64,000 bases of DNA from Streptomyces xanthochromogenes (GTDB taxonomy: Bacteria > Actinomycetota > Actinomycetes > Streptomycetales > Streptomycetaceae). Positions 63,942 to 64,000 of this stretch are shown here, piece after piece. The position numbers and the translations under genes are program-made. The stretch is from NCBI RefSeq assembly GCF_014650455.1, contig NZ_BMUZ01000012.1:302432-366431 (forward strand), given 5' to 3'. Position 1 is the first letter of the stretch. Each line of letters starts with the position of its first letter. Below the pieces are notes generated by a model. That model was not told the DNA's origin, made no database searches, and was given only the letters and a program-made list of their open reading frames with translations.

Positions 63942-64000
63942 TTGAGCAGGTTGCGTTGGCTGACCGCGGGGGAGTCCCACGGACCCGCACTTGTCGCGAC
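63942..64000 (+). CDS. aroC: Chorismate synthase, N-terminal fragment cut by the window edge
   Basis: TTG 63942 followed by codons for SRLRWLTAGESHGPALVA, the diagnostic N terminus of chorismate synthase, continuing past the window. GAGGAG lies 5 bases upstream. The enzyme makes chorismate from EPSP. Only 19 codons are present. Confidence 0.93.
   Translation, partial: MSRLRWLTAGESHGPALVA

Overview
This window is a stretch of a Streptomyces (or very close streptomycete) chromosome. The base composition is very GC-rich, with strong G/C bias in third codon positions. GTG and TTG starts are common. It carries ssgB (a sporulation gene restricted to morphologically complex actinomycetes), phosphatidylinositol-mannoside genes (PIP synthase, acyltransferase, pimA), and a conserved actinobacterial gene order (thrS-HIT-pgsA-acyltransferase-pimA ... 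pdxST-yebC-ruvCAB-yajC-secDF-apt-relA ... hisS ... rpsD ... alaS-ruvX-mltG-aroE-aroC). Most of it is core chromosome. I saw no insertion sequence, prophage, CRISPR array or integrated plasmid.

Layout. 1-6.5 kb: end of an unidentified gene, then cobalamin/siroheme genes (a BluB-CobT fusion with a very long low-complexity front end, and cobA) and a SpoU methyltransferase. 6.5-9.0 kb: a membrane-anchored Ser/Thr kinase on the minus strand and two small proteins, closed by a perfect 22-bp terminator. 9.0-9.5 kb: a minus-strand tRNA operon Gly-Cys-Val-Val-Val with a 118-bp tandem triplication. 9.7-19.5 kb: folate pAB genes, a double-GNAT acetyltransferase, a DsbA-like protein, small membrane proteins, a CGNR regulator, ssgB, two tRNA-Val(CAC) genes flanking an SRPBCC gene, a DnaQ-like exonuclease and a DUF4365 pair. 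19.5-31.6 kb: thrS, HIT, an unknown membrane protein, an EF-G-like GTPase, the PIM lipid operon and pdxST. 31.7-41.8 kb: yebC, ruvCAB, yajC-secDF, apt and relA. 41.8-44.7 kb: a kinase-EACC1-caspase module. 44.8-49.2 kb: DUF349 protein, cyclophilin, MBL hydrolase and hisS. 49.3-50.1 kb: a fossil of a deleted ABC-transporter/two-component locus. 50.2-64 kb: VKOR, rarA, a lipoprotein nuclease, an iron-box-controlled DUF2470 gene, rpsD, a STAND ATPase, then alaS-ruvX-mltG-aroE and the first 59 bases of aroC.

The most interesting locus is 41844-44683. A cytosolic Ser/Thr kinase with TPR-like C-terminus, a small EACC1-type membrane protein and a caspase-like protease with TPRs overlap one another and start 21 bases after relA, in the relA reading frame. 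The kinase carries a TTA codon within its first eleven codons, the only in-frame TTA I found in the window. This predicts bldA-dependent, developmentally timed translation of a caspase module that may be co-transcribed with the (p)ppGpp synthetase. Other regulatory signals are RecA-independent DNA-damage (PafBC-type) promoters before ruvC and rarA, a DmdR/DtxR iron box between the DUF2470 gene and rpsD, and at least nine genes whose -10 box lies 6-9 bases before the start codon, which predicts leaderless mRNAs.

Most gene calls rest on recognisable motifs in the translations and are firm. Promoters, terminators and start-codon choices are read by eye and are less certain; family names for the small unknown proteins are tentative.
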